A program made the position numbers and the translations under genes. The notes beneath the pieces are model-generated. The model ran no database searches. It saw only the letters and a program-made list of their open reading frames with translations, and was not told the origin of the DNA. From Bisporella sp. PMI_857 (taxonomy: Eukaryota > Ascomycota > Leotiomycetes > Helotiales > Helotiaceae): a stretch of DNA of 64,000 nucleotides. The DNA lies in the NCBI GenBank assembly GCA_021307315.1, contig JAJSPD010000068.1, positions 124,001-188,000 of the forward strand. Reading direction: 5' to 3'. This document shows positions 1 to 10,862 of the stretch, piece after piece; position 1 is the first letter of the stretch; every line of letters begins with the position of its first letter.

Positions 1-172
1 TAATGCCTAATCCATGCTGAATTCGAAGTGCGCTGTGCAAAAATCAGTAGAAAAGCAGCATTGGATCATCAAGTAGTCATTAGCTACAATGCATAGTTTG
101 GTGGAACCTTCCGGAGTGTACACGGACAGGAGAAGTAGATTATTCTAGCCATGTATGAAGTACTTAATCGCC

Positions 173-1465
173 TCACACAGCAGCTCGCGATTCGGTGGTT
201 ACAAAGCCGGATGTCTTTATAATCCCCATACCTAAGATCTCCTCCTCACTTCCATATCCCGTTCCTAAATTCTTTGCATTCCCCTCTACCACATTACTTG
301 GGCTCGCTGGCCAATCTTGCATTCGCACCGACCAGCTATGGGTTGAATCTCTGAAGTCACCTGGAGAATGCAAGTTTGAGGAGCCCATAATACGCAGCTT
401 GCGGGCTAGTGGACGTAAAGTCATCATGCTTAAAGTTCGCCTGATTAGTAATATCTCAATGAAGTAGAATTGCTCCAAAGTGCATACCATGCTGCAGCGA
501 TACCCATCCCGGCCTCGACAACAGACCATATTAACAGACCAAACATGTTATCTGCAAAGAAATATGAGATTGAAATCAATACCTATGTGTTGTGGACCTA
601 CAAAGAAGGCGGTAAGTAGTGTTACTCGATTTGATGAAATATCTGAGCCGAATTATTGTGGCAATAGAAGCACTGGAATATTATTAGTAGCCAAGATAAG
701 AAATAGCCATTACTTACAATATCCCTAGGCTCATGACGAGCATTGCAGTAACTTTAACGTGTGTTTGCAATTGAAGATTCCATAACAGCGAGTATGGGAT
801 AATCACAAAGAGTATATCCAGAAATACTGTTCCAGCAGATAGGGCATATCCTGCATCAATGATAAAACGACGATCTCTGCAGGTCCCTTTCGCCAAAGGG
901 ACCGCCTTGTTCCAGATGTAGGATGTTGGTATGCAGAATGAAAGGTTGATGCTAATAACAGATACACAAAGAGCTATGACAATTGCCAGCGCAGCCCAAA
1001 CTACATAGCTATATGCTCGGGATTGCGTGATGCGGAGAAGGCTGGCCCCAATGCTGGCTTTGACCATACTGGTGAGAAGAATATAGGTTACTTTAATGAA
1101 CAGGGTATACTATTCAAAAAAATTTAGCAGCTGATTAAACGAAGAGGAGAAGAGTTTATGAACCTTGATACGGTTGACTTCGGCAAGAGGCAAGTTATGG
1201 GCTTCCTGGCCTATCCCGGCCTTACATCCGAGAATTATTAGTACTGCCATAGTAATGTAAATAGCCTGCATTGGTCATTAGCGTTTAAAAGGAGCGGTAA
1301 CTGGTATCATGGAGTACAAACCAGACACAGTAGCATCAGAACGTCGTCCCAACCATAAGCTTTAGAGATCTTGAATCTCGTGTAAGTTCTCAAGGAGACG
1401 AGTATCACGGTGCTGACCAGGAACCCGATGGTCACTGCAACAAGAGTGTGCTCATTTTGGGCCAT
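173..1465 (-). CDS. PTH11-like seven-transmembrane receptor (fungal rhodopsin-domain family), 6 exons
   Basis: Predicted plasma-membrane protein of the fungal PTH11/rhodopsin-domain superfamily, whose members are GPCR-like sensors. I read six exons: 1465-1322, 1265-1164, 1109-718, 672-626, 551-488 and 440-173, which join in frame to 256 aa. The start ATG gives a hydrophobic first segment followed by LRTYTRFKISKAYGWDD, the family hallmark (R-x-Y-x-R and G-W-D-D between TM1 and TM2). Later exons carry a C-x10 loop with two Cys between hydrophobic segments, and the typical TM7 exit ending TLRPL. The tail (about 70 aa) is hydrophilic, with acidic EEE and Ser/Thr. The protein is shorter than many family members (300-400 aa), so it may lack part of the C-terminal tail. 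The ligand cannot be told from sequence. All donors are GT and acceptors AG; branch-like GCTAATG/ACTAAT are visible. The short exons make individual boundaries less certain than the family call. Confidence 0.8.
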
Positions 1466-2895
1466 CTCAGGCGTTTGGCATATCTGTTGAGGTTCGGAAA
1501 GAAGATGCTGAGGGCTCCTTTATGGATCGGGAGCCTAGAAGAACCACAGGTATGAGAAACGGATTCACCCTCTAGCGGCTTGCGATGGCTTTTAGTGTGG
1601 CGGTTCTTGGGGTTTCTGGGGGAAAAGGGGGTGCCAGTCCGATGGCCCGATCCTGTCTGTGGCTTGAACGGCAGATTCCTGTGATCGCCGGCCATTGTTG
1701 CATTAATGTTTGTATTGAGACAGATATGTCACTCTCGAAAATAAAATAAAAATTAAACTTGGCGGGAGGTTGAAGACTTGACAACAAAATATGTTATATG
1801 AGGTTGTTTGGTTCTGACATAAAGACCGACAAGAGTGATCCATAGATTCAAATACGATGGTTCAAATACGATGGTGAAGCGTCAGGATCAGACACAGGTG
1901 AATTGGTTTGCCGTCCCGCTAGCGTTAAGCCACACCAGGGGTTCTCCAACGCACTCCTGGTGCGTGAGTAAGCTGTTCAAATGGCTAGCTCATAGAGGCC
2001 CAATGATGTTGAAGGCCACAGTCCCATCTTCTGAGACCTGGGTCTCTAAAGAATTCAAATCCACATCGACCCCTGAGAAAGCAGTGCTTGGACGCTGTGT
2101 GGCAGCCGGCATACTTTGTACAGGTCAAAATAACCTACATTTCATGCCCGTGCGCGGGTCCAGAAGGCTCCACTTACCCAAACATCTGGGCCAATGATTA
2201 CTTATTGCTCCAAACGCCGCTTTTCCCAGCGTTTTCGGCTAAATCATCATGGATTAATTATCCTACTACTCAGTGCCAACACTAAAAACTCCACGTAAAA
2301 CAGTGCATACGAGGTGGTAGGCTTAATTTCAGACTCTTTACTTCGACGCGGGTTGGACACAGGCGGATACTGCTCTACAACTTCACCTCGCGCTGTACCA
2401 AATTCACTATGCTCTTCCCACCGCATACTTCTCAAAAACACGTACGCGGACGGAATGTTCTTTTGAATACCCCCGCACCGGAAACGCCTTATCCTCCGTG
2501 TACACGGAGTTCATACTGCCTTACGGAGTTAGTTCAGGCAGCCAATGGATATTTTGACAATTCGACAGGCATTCTTTGTCTCAATCTCGACGCTCTGGCT
2601 ATTGATGAAATATCGAACCAAAATCGACTTCGAAAACTCTACGGGAATTAGCATATCATACAAAACGTTTGCGCAGTTTCTCGGCAGTGGCGAGGAAATG
2701 CTAGAGGCGCAAGAGCCTGAGATTGTGGATAGGACAAATAGTGTTGATGGCACTCGAGATAGAGGCATCCGTTCCTTGACACTATTAAAAAAAGACTGAT
2801 GACGATCTACAGATAGACCGGGGATTCTTGAAGATGACTTCGCCTTGATTCTGGTTCTGATGCTCCCTCCATTTCTGATCTTTCTCGATCAATAA
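1466..2895. other. Intergenic stretch, no supported gene
   Basis: Only short open frames without recognisable domains are seen on either strand. The 1700-1860 part is AT-rich and may contain the promoter of the leftward PTH11-like gene. A frame at 2545-2799 (+) is open for 84 codons but shows no motif and could be the eroded 5' part of the relic that follows. Confidence 0.4.
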
Positions 2896-2899
2896 CAGC

Positions 2900-4065
2900 G
2901 CGAAGCCTGCGTCTACGCTAAGCAAGTCGGCTGGCTGGTCCGAATGGTGGGATATTGAGGACGAGCGTTGGGTTGACGACTGGGGGGGCGCCTATTTCCT
3001 CTGGGGCGGGAAGACAACTTCTCTGAACCTGAAAAGGATATTCTACGAGCATTTGAAGAACAAGAGAAGTCAGGGTTGGCTGTCACACCAAGCTCTCCGG
3101 CTCCTCCTCACCGTTACTCTTCTCAGCTATTGCGACACGAAGAGGAAAGACAGATGCCAGTTGAATCGAGGTCTCAGATGATGGCGAGAAGGAGACAAGC
3201 AACGGAGAGAGGAGCGGAGGGGTCGTAGGATAAGGAAGAGGACGAGGACGAGGTAGCAGGAGCATGGAGAAGAGATTGATCAGGAACGAGAGGATTAAGA
3301 GCTCGATGAGTCGGCTATGGAGGGTTGCTTCCGTAATGGAGAGGAAGAGGATGGCTCAGATAATCCTGAGGGTGAGGCTTTTGATCGTAATTCTATCGAG
3401 AAGGAAGATGAGGACATACGGCAAGCGAAATGACGGAGACTACCTCGCCACTCGGCGACGAATGTCTTGAGGACCGCCCGTCAGCGCAGCGCAACGCCTA
3501 ATATCAAACAACCCTATCGCTCACTACCTACAGCCACACTGAGAGGTGACGTGCGACCCAAGACTATGCGGGCTCGTGCTCGAAACTCTACAGTTGATGA
3601 GCAACTATATACCCCACACCCTTCCCGGAGCCCCTCTACTACAACGGAGTCGCTGAGTTGGCTGCGGGCTACCGGGAGTGGCCCCATCATGGCTTCCTCA
3701 AAAGCACCAGGATCGGGATCAACACAACTTTCAATCTTGAGTTTCATCTGGTCTGTGTTTTGGAGCACCTTGAGCTGTCTGCTCCATTTGAAGCATTGCG
3801 TAATAACGACCACAACCAACCATCAACGCAGCCTCAAACAGCTCATAGTACTGTTGCACATTCCACGACACGCAATGTCAAGTCAACGCTTCCAAGAAAG
3901 TGCGCCCCATAGACACTAGGAGAGGAGGCAACTCTAGCGAAGATGAGGGGGCGGGATCACTGCCCTTAGGAAGAGATCTCCGCTGCCCTACCTTGCCATC
4001 CTCTGAGTTCAATCCAAGTGCGCTACTCCAAAAATGTCCCTAAGATAACGCAGATGGATTAGGAT
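2900..4065 (+). pseudogene. Relic of an acidic SANT/Myb-like DNA-binding protein gene
   Basis: Pieces of one protein appear in order but in changing frames. First comes an acidic, Trp-rich N-terminal part (around 2935-3000, with WWDIEDERW). Then comes a charged linker (3000-3240, frame with EPEKDILRAFEEQEKSG). Next is a stretch around 3650-3912 (AELAAGYREWPHHGFLKST), then a short helix-turn-helix-like segment after 3912 (EEATLAKM, then WEEISAALP and IQVRYSKN near 4025) resembling one SANT/Myb repeat. The frame running into the repeat is cut by TAG at 3910-3912, where a Trp codon is expected (P-W-T in SANT starts). That change, TGG to TAG, fits a C:G to T:A transition at CpA. Further frameshifts lie upstream. 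I infer a dead copy of a fungal Myb/SANT-like gene; such genes are often multicopy. The exact family is uncertain. Confidence 0.45.
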
Positions 4066-4365
4066 GCGACCAATGCCTTTGCTTTCCTTTCTATATCCTT
4101 TTTCTAAGCGACTGGAGCTCCTCCTTCTCTCTTGATTTTGGGTACATGGCTATATATAAGAAACATTCTTCTCTTTTACTTTACTATTTTTATACTAGTT
4201 CTATATTTATGATCCTAGACTATGCCATACAAGTTTTGTATAGAGATAACTGATTCTGAAGTCCCTTAACTCCGACTATATATTTTCTGACCCAACGCAA
4301 ATATTCCGTACTATTTTACAGAGTTCTATTTATATTACCTTCCCCACATCCTCGCAAATTGCATG
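4066..4365. other. AT-rich spacer, no gene seen
   Basis: AT-rich spacer of about 300 bases between the SANT-like relic and the 3' end of the GT32 gene. It probably contains the GT32 3' untranslated region. No open frame or repeat stands out. Confidence 0.4.
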
Positions 4366-5349
4366 CTAAGGAACCAGATCTGCCGTTTCCCCACCATGAT
4401 CATTCTTCCAGCTCCCATCATAGTGGTGAGTGACTAACGCCGGGCCTTGTGTATCTTCGGGTTTATAATGATTCGAAGACAAAGCAAACGAATACCCCGG
4501 TAAAATCAATACATCACCAACCAATTTCGGCTCAGAGAGGCCAGCGATATCCTCCTCATTAAACTTATCCCCAAGAGTTGCTTTCAAGCTCTTGAGAATA
4601 CCCCGCGTCATTCTCCTCGGGCCGGTCAAATCCACCACGTCGCCGACCATGCTCCATGTCATGTCCGCTATCGTAGTGTTGTGTTCCTTCGTCTTCTCAC
4701 GTAAAGCCTCCAGGATATCGTCCAGCACCATCGACATGTGGGGTGACCCTGGCCTCGCCATGATTGTCCAAGTCGCAAACTGCCGCACAAAGGGACCTTT
4801 CCAGCCGACATCAAACTCCCACCCCACAACAATACTAGCGTCTTTTTTGTATTGCGCCGGTATCCAGTCGCGGATTGGTGTATCCTCGCATGAGACGTCG
4901 AGATCGCTGTAGATCCCGCCTTCGTTGAAGAGGAGCAGGTAGCGGAGGAAATCCGCTTTGAGAATAGGGAATGGGAGTGCGAGGAAGGCTTCTACGATAT
5001 CTGGGCGGTGTGAGAATTTCTCCTTTACGTAGGCGTCACCCGAGAGGTCTGTCATGAATTCGGATTTGTAGGTGGGGTTTTTGTGAAGGCAAGAATCAAT
5101 CCATTCTTGTGCTTTCTTGGTCACCCCGCGAGGGCCGAGTTTGTACCATATCCTCTCTGGGATCGCTGTCACTAAGGGTATTGTCTTAAGAGCGGATGTC
5201 GTCGTTCGAGACGGCAAAACTGGGGTGGGGATGGTTTTTTCGTCAATGACGGGCCAGATGTATAAAGGGAAGAAGAAAATGAGGACCAGGGCAATGACGG
5301 TGGCGGCGCTGGATAACTTTAACGCCGAGTGCCGCTTCGAGAGAAACAT
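4366..5349 (-). CDS. OCH1-like alpha-1,6-mannosyltransferase (glycosyltransferase family 32)
   Basis: Single-exon gene for a 327-aa type II Golgi membrane protein. Residues about 14-31 form a signal-anchor after a short basic cytosolic tail (SKRH). The lumenal part has the GT32 core: IPERIWYKLG near residue 63, then ADFLRYLLLFNEGGIYSDLD, where the DLD at about 149-151 is the metal/nucleotide-sugar binding DXD motif. Family members transfer mannose to N-glycan or sphingolipid acceptors; the acceptor here cannot be told. The open frame continues 78 codons upstream (to 5583), but that extension contains an extra long hydrophobic stretch unlike the family. I therefore chose the ATG at 5349, which puts the anchor at the usual place. 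The gene ends with TAG. The C-terminal PGYSFALSSNHYKPED and HHYDGSW segments are also typical of OCH1-like proteins. Confidence 0.88.
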   Translation of the reverse strand: MFLSKRHSALKLSSAATVIALVLIFFFPLYIWPVIDEKTIPTPVLPSRTTTSALKTIPLVTAIPERIWYKLGPRGVTKKAQEWIDSCLHKNPTYKSEFMTDLSGDAYVKEKFSHRPDIVEAFLALPFPILKADFLRYLLLFNEGGIYSDLDVSCEDTPIRDWIPAQYKKDASIVVGWEFDVGWKGPFVRQFATWTIMARPGSPHMSMVLDDILEALREKTKEHNTTIADMTWSMVGDVVDLTGPRRMTRGILKSLKATLGDKFNEEDIAGLSEPKLVGDVLILPGYSFALSSNHYKPEDTQGPALVTHHYDGSWKNDHGGETADLVP

Positions 5350-6650
5350 CAGTACAACGTTTGGTTTATGGCAACTTAAGACATAACAATATAGAGAAAC
5401 AAGAAGAGGGAATACACCAAGAAGGTATGAAGTATATGCCAGTACAAACATATATAAAGGTGAACAAGTAAATGTGTTAAAACAGAGAAAGTACTGCGTA
5501 GCCAAGCAAGATCCAACAGCGGAAAGCGACTCGGCCCCACAAATGTTTGTTTTCCTTTTATCAACCAATAAAGAATAATTCACAGCCCCTTTTTAGCTTA
5601 CGCGCCCGCCTCTTCACATACGCGCCGCCCCCCTAACGTTTAACTTGTGCCCCACTTTTACTAATGTCACCCTCCTTTCTTGTAAATATCATTTTCTGTT
5701 ATAAAATCATCGAATTTCAGTTACGCGCTTACTAAGTCTGAATGTAGAACTAAGGATAAAAACCTGTAATTCAAAAAATTAATAAACTGGTTGTATTTAG
5801 CTTTTAATGTCGGTGCACAAATCGAAAATAGTTTTTAAAGCCAACAAAAATGGTACAATGGAGAGCATAATAAGCTAAACATTAATAGCGGTAAAATCAA
5901 TAAATAATAACTTTTACAAAGTGTGCATAATGAGTAGCCAATGCACATGATGACATATTAAACTATAGCGAGTATAATACAACCTATGCTACAACGCTAA
6001 AAGCATTGGTAGCGGCGTGGCAACCACAGTATTAAAATAATATCAACCAAGTGCTTTACTGAAGCCATGCGCGAACTTGATCCAGACCCTCGGACTTACG
6101 CTGGCCGCTCTCATTTTACAAGGGTTGGGGCCAAGGGTTGGCGTACGGGTGCGCATGAATCATTCTTCCAACGGATCTTGCCTGTGCATTTATGTCTATG
6201 AGGCTTTCGGTCGAAAAGGCCAAATTAAGGGCTAGATAGATTCATTAGTTTTCGAAGTGAGGGAACAACGGTCTCAATTGTGTCAGGTTAAGGCTCTAGC
6301 CACTAAGTTTTCTGCATTAATGTTCAGTGTTGCCATTACCTAGCAAGAAAAAGGAGGCAGGGTATATGACAAGGGACCTGTTGGTTTTTGGCCAACATTT
6401 GCTTCCAGTTGGTGCAACTTCTCGCACAAATAAAATCCCCCTATCTTTAGTCTGGCGGCAGCATTGGCACGTAATGGCTCTGAACTTTAGCCCTCCATTC
6501 ATGTCCTCAAATCTTGCTCACCGTCCCCTTTAGCCTACTTTCTCCTCTTCTCGTTTTTATCTCTACACATTCTTCTAGGTTATAGTTTATATTCCCACTG
6601 TGACTGACAGTCATAGGTAGCTCCTCTTTACGGAGTACATCCTTGCCAGA
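5350..6650. other. AT-rich intergenic region
   Basis: About 1.3 kb between divergent genes (GT32 to the left, surface protein to the right). The 5700-6000 part is strongly AT-rich with no long open frame. It probably holds both promoters; I see no repeat boundaries or RNA gene. Confidence 0.5.
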
Positions 6651-7536
6651 ATGCGTCCGCGATTCTTCTTTTCACTTTTGGCACTCCTTGCTCGTCCTGC
6701 CATTTCGGATGTCGCCTTCATTTATCCTCCCGCGTTCGAATCGACAACCAATTTTAGCTCGAATATTGTTATGGTTGAGGGGGAGTTTAAAGTTATTCAA
6801 TGGATGGACGTGCCAAACCCGAGCAATGCTCGCATTTCGGTCACCATGTTCCAACTGAACGGGACTCAGTTCTTTGGCAATGCTGAATATGTTACTCGTA
6901 CGTCTAGTCTCCATTCTATGCCTAGTCCGTATAGTATTACTTTGCCAGATTGGTACTAACATCGTCTTCGCAGAAAATGCAGCACCGGATACCCTATCCA
7001 CCCCCTGGACCGTGAACACAAAGAAGAACCTCACAGTATCGCCAATGTTCTACTTCAATCTCTTCCTGGAGGGTGAGACGACCTCCCTGACAAACAGCCA
7101 CTATTTTAACATTACCGCGAGATCCACCACCCCCACCACATCTAGCACCAGCTCTACTACCGACTCTGCTAGCACCTCTGCCTCCAGCTACCAGACCTCG
7201 ACATCGCCCTCGCCTGCAACGACTACACCTTCGACGTCGCCGCCCGTTGTGATCTCGTCTGGCTTGGGCACTGGGGCAAAGGTCAGCATTGGGGTTGGAG
7301 TCGTTGGCGCAGCGCTTCTTGGCGTTCTTGCAGGCTGGCTGATTCTCGGAAGGAGAAGGAAGATGAATAACATGCAGCTGCCGCAGCCGGCCCCGGCCCC
7401 GGCCCACCCCCTTGTGCAGACCAGTTATTACCAGCCGGTGAAAGTAGAACAGCAGCCACAGCAGTATCCACATGAAGTTAGCGGTGAGTCAGCGCCGCCA
7501 GTGAGGTACGAGTTACCCCCAGAGATGAGGCAATAG
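6651..7536 (+). CDS. Ser/Thr-rich single-pass cell-surface protein
   Basis: Two exons, 6651-6897 and 6974-7536, join in frame to 269 aa (donor GTACGT, branch TACTAAC, acceptor CGCAG). Residues 1-19 form a signal peptide (basic start, FFFSLLALLA). Residues 20-130 are a small extracellular domain with several N-x-T/S sites. Residues about 132-175 are a Ser/Thr/Pro stalk expected to be O-mannosylated. Residues about 186-207 form one membrane span followed by GRRRK, and a Pro/Gln-rich cytosolic tail completes the protein. This layout is that of fungal wall-stress sensors (Wsc/Mid2-like) and of many uncharacterised surface proteins. There is no eight-Cys WSC domain, so I do not call it a WSC sensor. 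A false ATG inside intron 1 (6874) opens a longer downstream frame and should not be taken as the start. Confidence 0.8.
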
Positions 7537-8909
7537 CATTAGCATAGGGGCGGTTCTGGCTGCGGGGGGTTCTTAGTTCACAGAGGCTCATCCGGCCTTT
7601 TATCTTATCTTAAAGAATAATCAAATATGACAGAAATCGTAAAGATAAGAAGAGCCTGGCGCTGCGTGAAGATTTTGTGTATTACATTACATCTCCGTTA
7701 TGGATGTCCTGTCTTCAAAACCTAATACTTTATTCCGGGTGTATAGAAACATAAACCCCAAGCTGTCTTTACCGCAATTCCTGCAATCCAATACATTCAG
7801 TACTAGGATATAGGCTTGAAGTGCCTCGCTTTTTCTTACTATGTCTGTTTGATGCCCTGGTGATGAACAAGCCTTCCCAACTAAGCCAACCAAGATCCAA
7901 CCGCATCCTTTACTTAGTAAAGAAATAAGGAGAGTACTCTCGTGGGATAACGATATTAGACTTGCGTTTAAGAGATATGCGCTGTGATTCAGCGACGTGT
8001 ACGCTGGGAAGTTGGTGTATGGCGCTTTGAGTGTACTTTTGTGATTAATACTAAGGCATCATAGGAAGGCACAACTAGGGTACTCAGAGGAGATAGCTGC
8101 TGTCCCGCACGTTGTTAGGGCCTCAGCTAAAGTTTTACTAGAAATTCAACGTTTTGCTCTTTTGTTTATTAATTAATAAAAAATGATTTACAGTATTTTT
8201 TGGGTAAATATTTACTAATCAATGTTTTTGTGTCCGGCATATTTGAACCTATATAGCAATAGTAATACCAAACTGCAGCATTTCGGACTTATAAGTACTT
8301 ATTGTTAATGTTCTTTTGTTAGTTTTTTAATTAAACTCAATAAAATTAATAAAAAATTTGATGTTATTCGAAACAAAACATAATAATATATTTAGTCGCT
8401 GGTTAGTTAGTTTTTCTAAATGGAAGATTTGCGCTATAATTTTGGCAGTGGGACTGCCACTATAGCAGTTCCCTTGTGGTGGCTACAAGGCGCTAGTAAG
8501 ACTAGCTTTCCCATCCTGCGTAGCCGCTGGAACATGATGCCGCTGAAGTCTGGCATTGTCGCTAAAAGGAAAGCGCGTCCCCGCTTTAGCCTTCCTGCCT
8601 GGAATTACCAAAATTCAAAACCAACAATCCTACCATCCTTCCTTTCCTTCATCCTGCCATCAAACCTTACTCTTCTACAGCTTCTGATTGAGACTGCATT
8701 CTTCACCATTTCACATCTACAGTTCCCATTACATTCAGCCCCTGCAATGGAATCTAATGCGGCAGAATCTCGTGGCAAGCGGAGGGCTGACCCGATTTCG
8801 CCGGCACGTGAAGGTCCTAGTCAATCAACATCAATTGCCAACGACCGCAAGAGACGTGACAATTTGAATTCTGGCATGTCACACCAACTTGAAGGCCACA
8901 TGTAGCAAA
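7537..8909. other. AT-rich intergenic region with a short upstream ORF
   Basis: Positions 8120-8420 are very AT-rich. A 52-codon ATG frame at 8747-8905 (Ser/Arg/Lys-rich) ends just before the next gene's first ATG in another frame. I could not find a splice that joins the two in frame, so I treat it as a possible uORF of the following gene. Confidence 0.4.
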
Positions 8910-10730
8910 ATGCTGATCGAGAAAGGCGAAATCGTGACATTTACTGGTAATGAAGAAGACGAGCAGGACAATCCCATCTCGGACGAGGATGAGGACGAAG
9001 ACGAAGAAGACTCAGAGGATATGGACAATGATAGCGAGGAGGGAGATTCTGACGAGGAGATGGATGCATTCGAACGTGACTTCTATGACGATTTCGACGA
9101 CGACGAAGAATCTATTGGCCCAGAGGAGACAGAAGTCGAGCAGAAGGAATACTCTCTGGGTGATCAGAAGTTCACTTTCAAAATATTCCTGGCAGAAGAT
9201 GAAGGCCACGAGGACGAGTTTACACGCTGGATGCAAACCATACATGTTCACTGCAGCTACGAAGGAAAAGAGATTGGACGAGGTTTCGGCCGGTACGTGC
9301 AGAGAGATAAGATTCGGGGCAGTTTCTGGAGAGATATGGAGGAACCTTGCCAGGGACTTTCCGAGATTGCGTTCGAGTTATTCGACCGCTATGGTCGTCT
9401 CAGGAAGGAATTGAAGGATCACCCAATCCAGAAAGGGACTGGAGTTTGGGGTTCTGAGCTTGATCTAGGATCATTTTTTGTCATCGAGGATTTGCTTATT
9501 GACAAAGAGTGGCGTCGCAAGGCAATCGGAACTAAAATTGTCACTTACCTCATTGAGAAGTCTCAAGCAGGAAGCAGACACCCTCAATTTTCTCTTGTAG
9601 TACCTGGCTGGCTCACCCGCGATGTCCAGCCTGACATTCAGGGCAAGACAAAAGACGAACAACGAGAGATTAAATTTTGTGCATTTGATAATGCAGTATT
9701 ATTTCATCGCTCACTCGGCTTTCGTCGGATTGGCGCATCTAGCTGCTTTGGCCTTGCAACAGATGCAAGGCACCCAGCGCATGCAATCCTGCTAACCGAT
9801 GACTTCGATCCAGCCGCAGAAGAGCCGGACGTTTATGAACACCCAGAACACGAAGGTTTTGTGGATTGGGGTGTACCACAGAATCGGGAGTCCTGGCGCC
9901 TGGAGCTATTAAAAGATAGACTTCCGCTTCACCATGCGGCCATCACCCTCCCCGACAGCGAGTGCGTAGAATTTTTCAAGGCTTGGAAGAAAAGTGAGAA
10001 CCCGGCCGACAAATGGACAAAAGTGGACCGATATTCCAACAATATCTTGCACATTACAGCTTGTGAGCTCAAAATCCAGGCCGTTCGTTGGTTGATTGAT
10101 GATTCAGGTGAGGGCCAGATCCTCAGCTTGGCTAGAAATGTGAAAGGGTACACTCCAATCGAAGAGCTCGAATCTGACCTGGAAACCAAGAGAACTAGGC
10201 GACACCATGGAATGCTGACAGTTGACATATCCGACAATTTCTCTGGTTTCGCTCCAGAAGCTATCAGCTGCCTAGCAGCTCTGCGGAGCTTAAATAATCC
10301 TTCTCAAATCCAGTATGCTCAACTTAAGTTTGGATGCACATGCGGCTTATGCATCGACGGATTTCTGTCGCCGCGTATGAGTTTTGCGCTGTTGTGCCAA
10401 GCAGAGGTTACACACGACATGTTAAACGAAGACGTTAAAGATGGAGAGATGTGGCGTATGATGCATGATGACTTAATTAACCATGTGGCTCCGGACATTC
10501 AGCAAAACTTCACCACAAACAAGTCATACCGACAAGGCTTCGCCAACACCTTTTACCACGCTGCTATTACCCTGCGTAATAACAGATCCCCAACTATTCT
10601 CAACGTCTTGGATGAATGTATAGATGCTCGCGAGTGGCCTCCTTATACCAAGAGCTTCCTTCAGAGAGGAGGCAAGCCTGAGAGTGTGCTGAGAATTATG
10701 TTTGAGAACACCCAAGCTCAGGATGAGTGA
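8910..10730 (+). CDS. Large acidic protein with GNAT-like and ankyrin-like regions
   Basis: Intronless 606-aa open frame from the first ATG at 8910; a TGA at 8865 blocks the frame further upstream. Residues about 10-75 are extremely acidic (Asp/Glu runs). The segment FFVIEDLLIDKEWRRKAIGTK near residues 190-212 has the beta4-turn-helix look of acetyl-CoA binding motif A of GNAT acetyltransferases (hydrophobic strand, then R/K-R-x-A/G-I-G). Residues about 340-410 contain paired helices (LPLHHAAITLPDSECVEFF, then ILHITACELKIQAVRWLID) resembling degenerate ankyrin repeats. A Cys pair (CTCGLC) follows. No biochemical function is established for this arrangement; acetyltransferase activity is a guess. 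After the TGA at 10728-10730 the same frame stays open for 43 codons, see findings. Confidence 0.75.
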   Translation: MLIEKGEIVTFTGNEEDEQDNPISDEDEDEDEEDSEDMDNDSEEGDSDEEMDAFERDFYDDFDDDEESIGPEETEVEQKEYSLGDQKFTFKIFLAEDEGHEDEFTRWMQTIHVHCSYEGKEIGRGFGRYVQRDKIRGSFWRDMEEPCQGLSEIAFELFDRYGRLRKELKDHPIQKGTGVWGSELDLGSFFVIEDLLIDKEWRRKAIGTKIVTYLIEKSQAGSRHPQFSLVVPGWLTRDVQPDIQGKTKDEQREIKFCAFDNAVLFHRSLGFRRIGASSCFGLATDARHPAHAILLTDDFDPAAEEPDVYEHPEHEGFVDWGVPQNRESWRLELLKDRLPLHHAAITLPDSECVEFFKAWKKSENPADKWTKVDRYSNNILHITACELKIQAVRWLIDDSGEGQILSLARNVKGYTPIEELESDLETKRTRRHHGMLTVDISDNFSGFAPEAISCLAALRSLNNPSQIQYAQLKFGCTCGLCIDGFLSPRMSFALLCQAEVTHDMLNEDVKDGEMWRMMHDDLINHVAPDIQQNFTTNKSYRQGFANTFYHAAITLRNNRSPTILNVLDECIDAREWPPYTKSFLQRGGKPESVLRIMFENTQAQDE

Positions 10731-10862
10731 GCTGGAGATGGCATGCACATGGAGATTTTTGAGGACCAGGTCATGGCCTTGCCGGAGTGTCAGAATGACC
10801 GTGAATTCGGATTTGCGGCTTTGGCTTGCGGAATTCCAAATCTGACGCATCTATATGGCTAG

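Noticed and set aside
5350..5583. 78-codon N-terminal extension of the GT32 frame
   Set aside because: It adds a second hydrophobic segment and Cys-rich residues not seen in the family. ATG 5349 gives the normal type II topology.
6994..7473. 159-codon minus-strand frame rich in Arg and Gly
   Set aside because: It is the shadow of the Ser/Thr/Pro-coding stretch of the surface protein on the other strand.
6874..7536. A 220-codon frame with its own ATG
   Set aside because: Its first part lies in the intron of the surface-protein gene; splicing at 6897/6974 gives a better protein with a signal peptide.
8747..8905. Possible first exon of the GNAT/ankyrin-like gene
   Set aside because: No GT-AG pair joins it in frame with 8910 onward. 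Kept only as a possible uORF.
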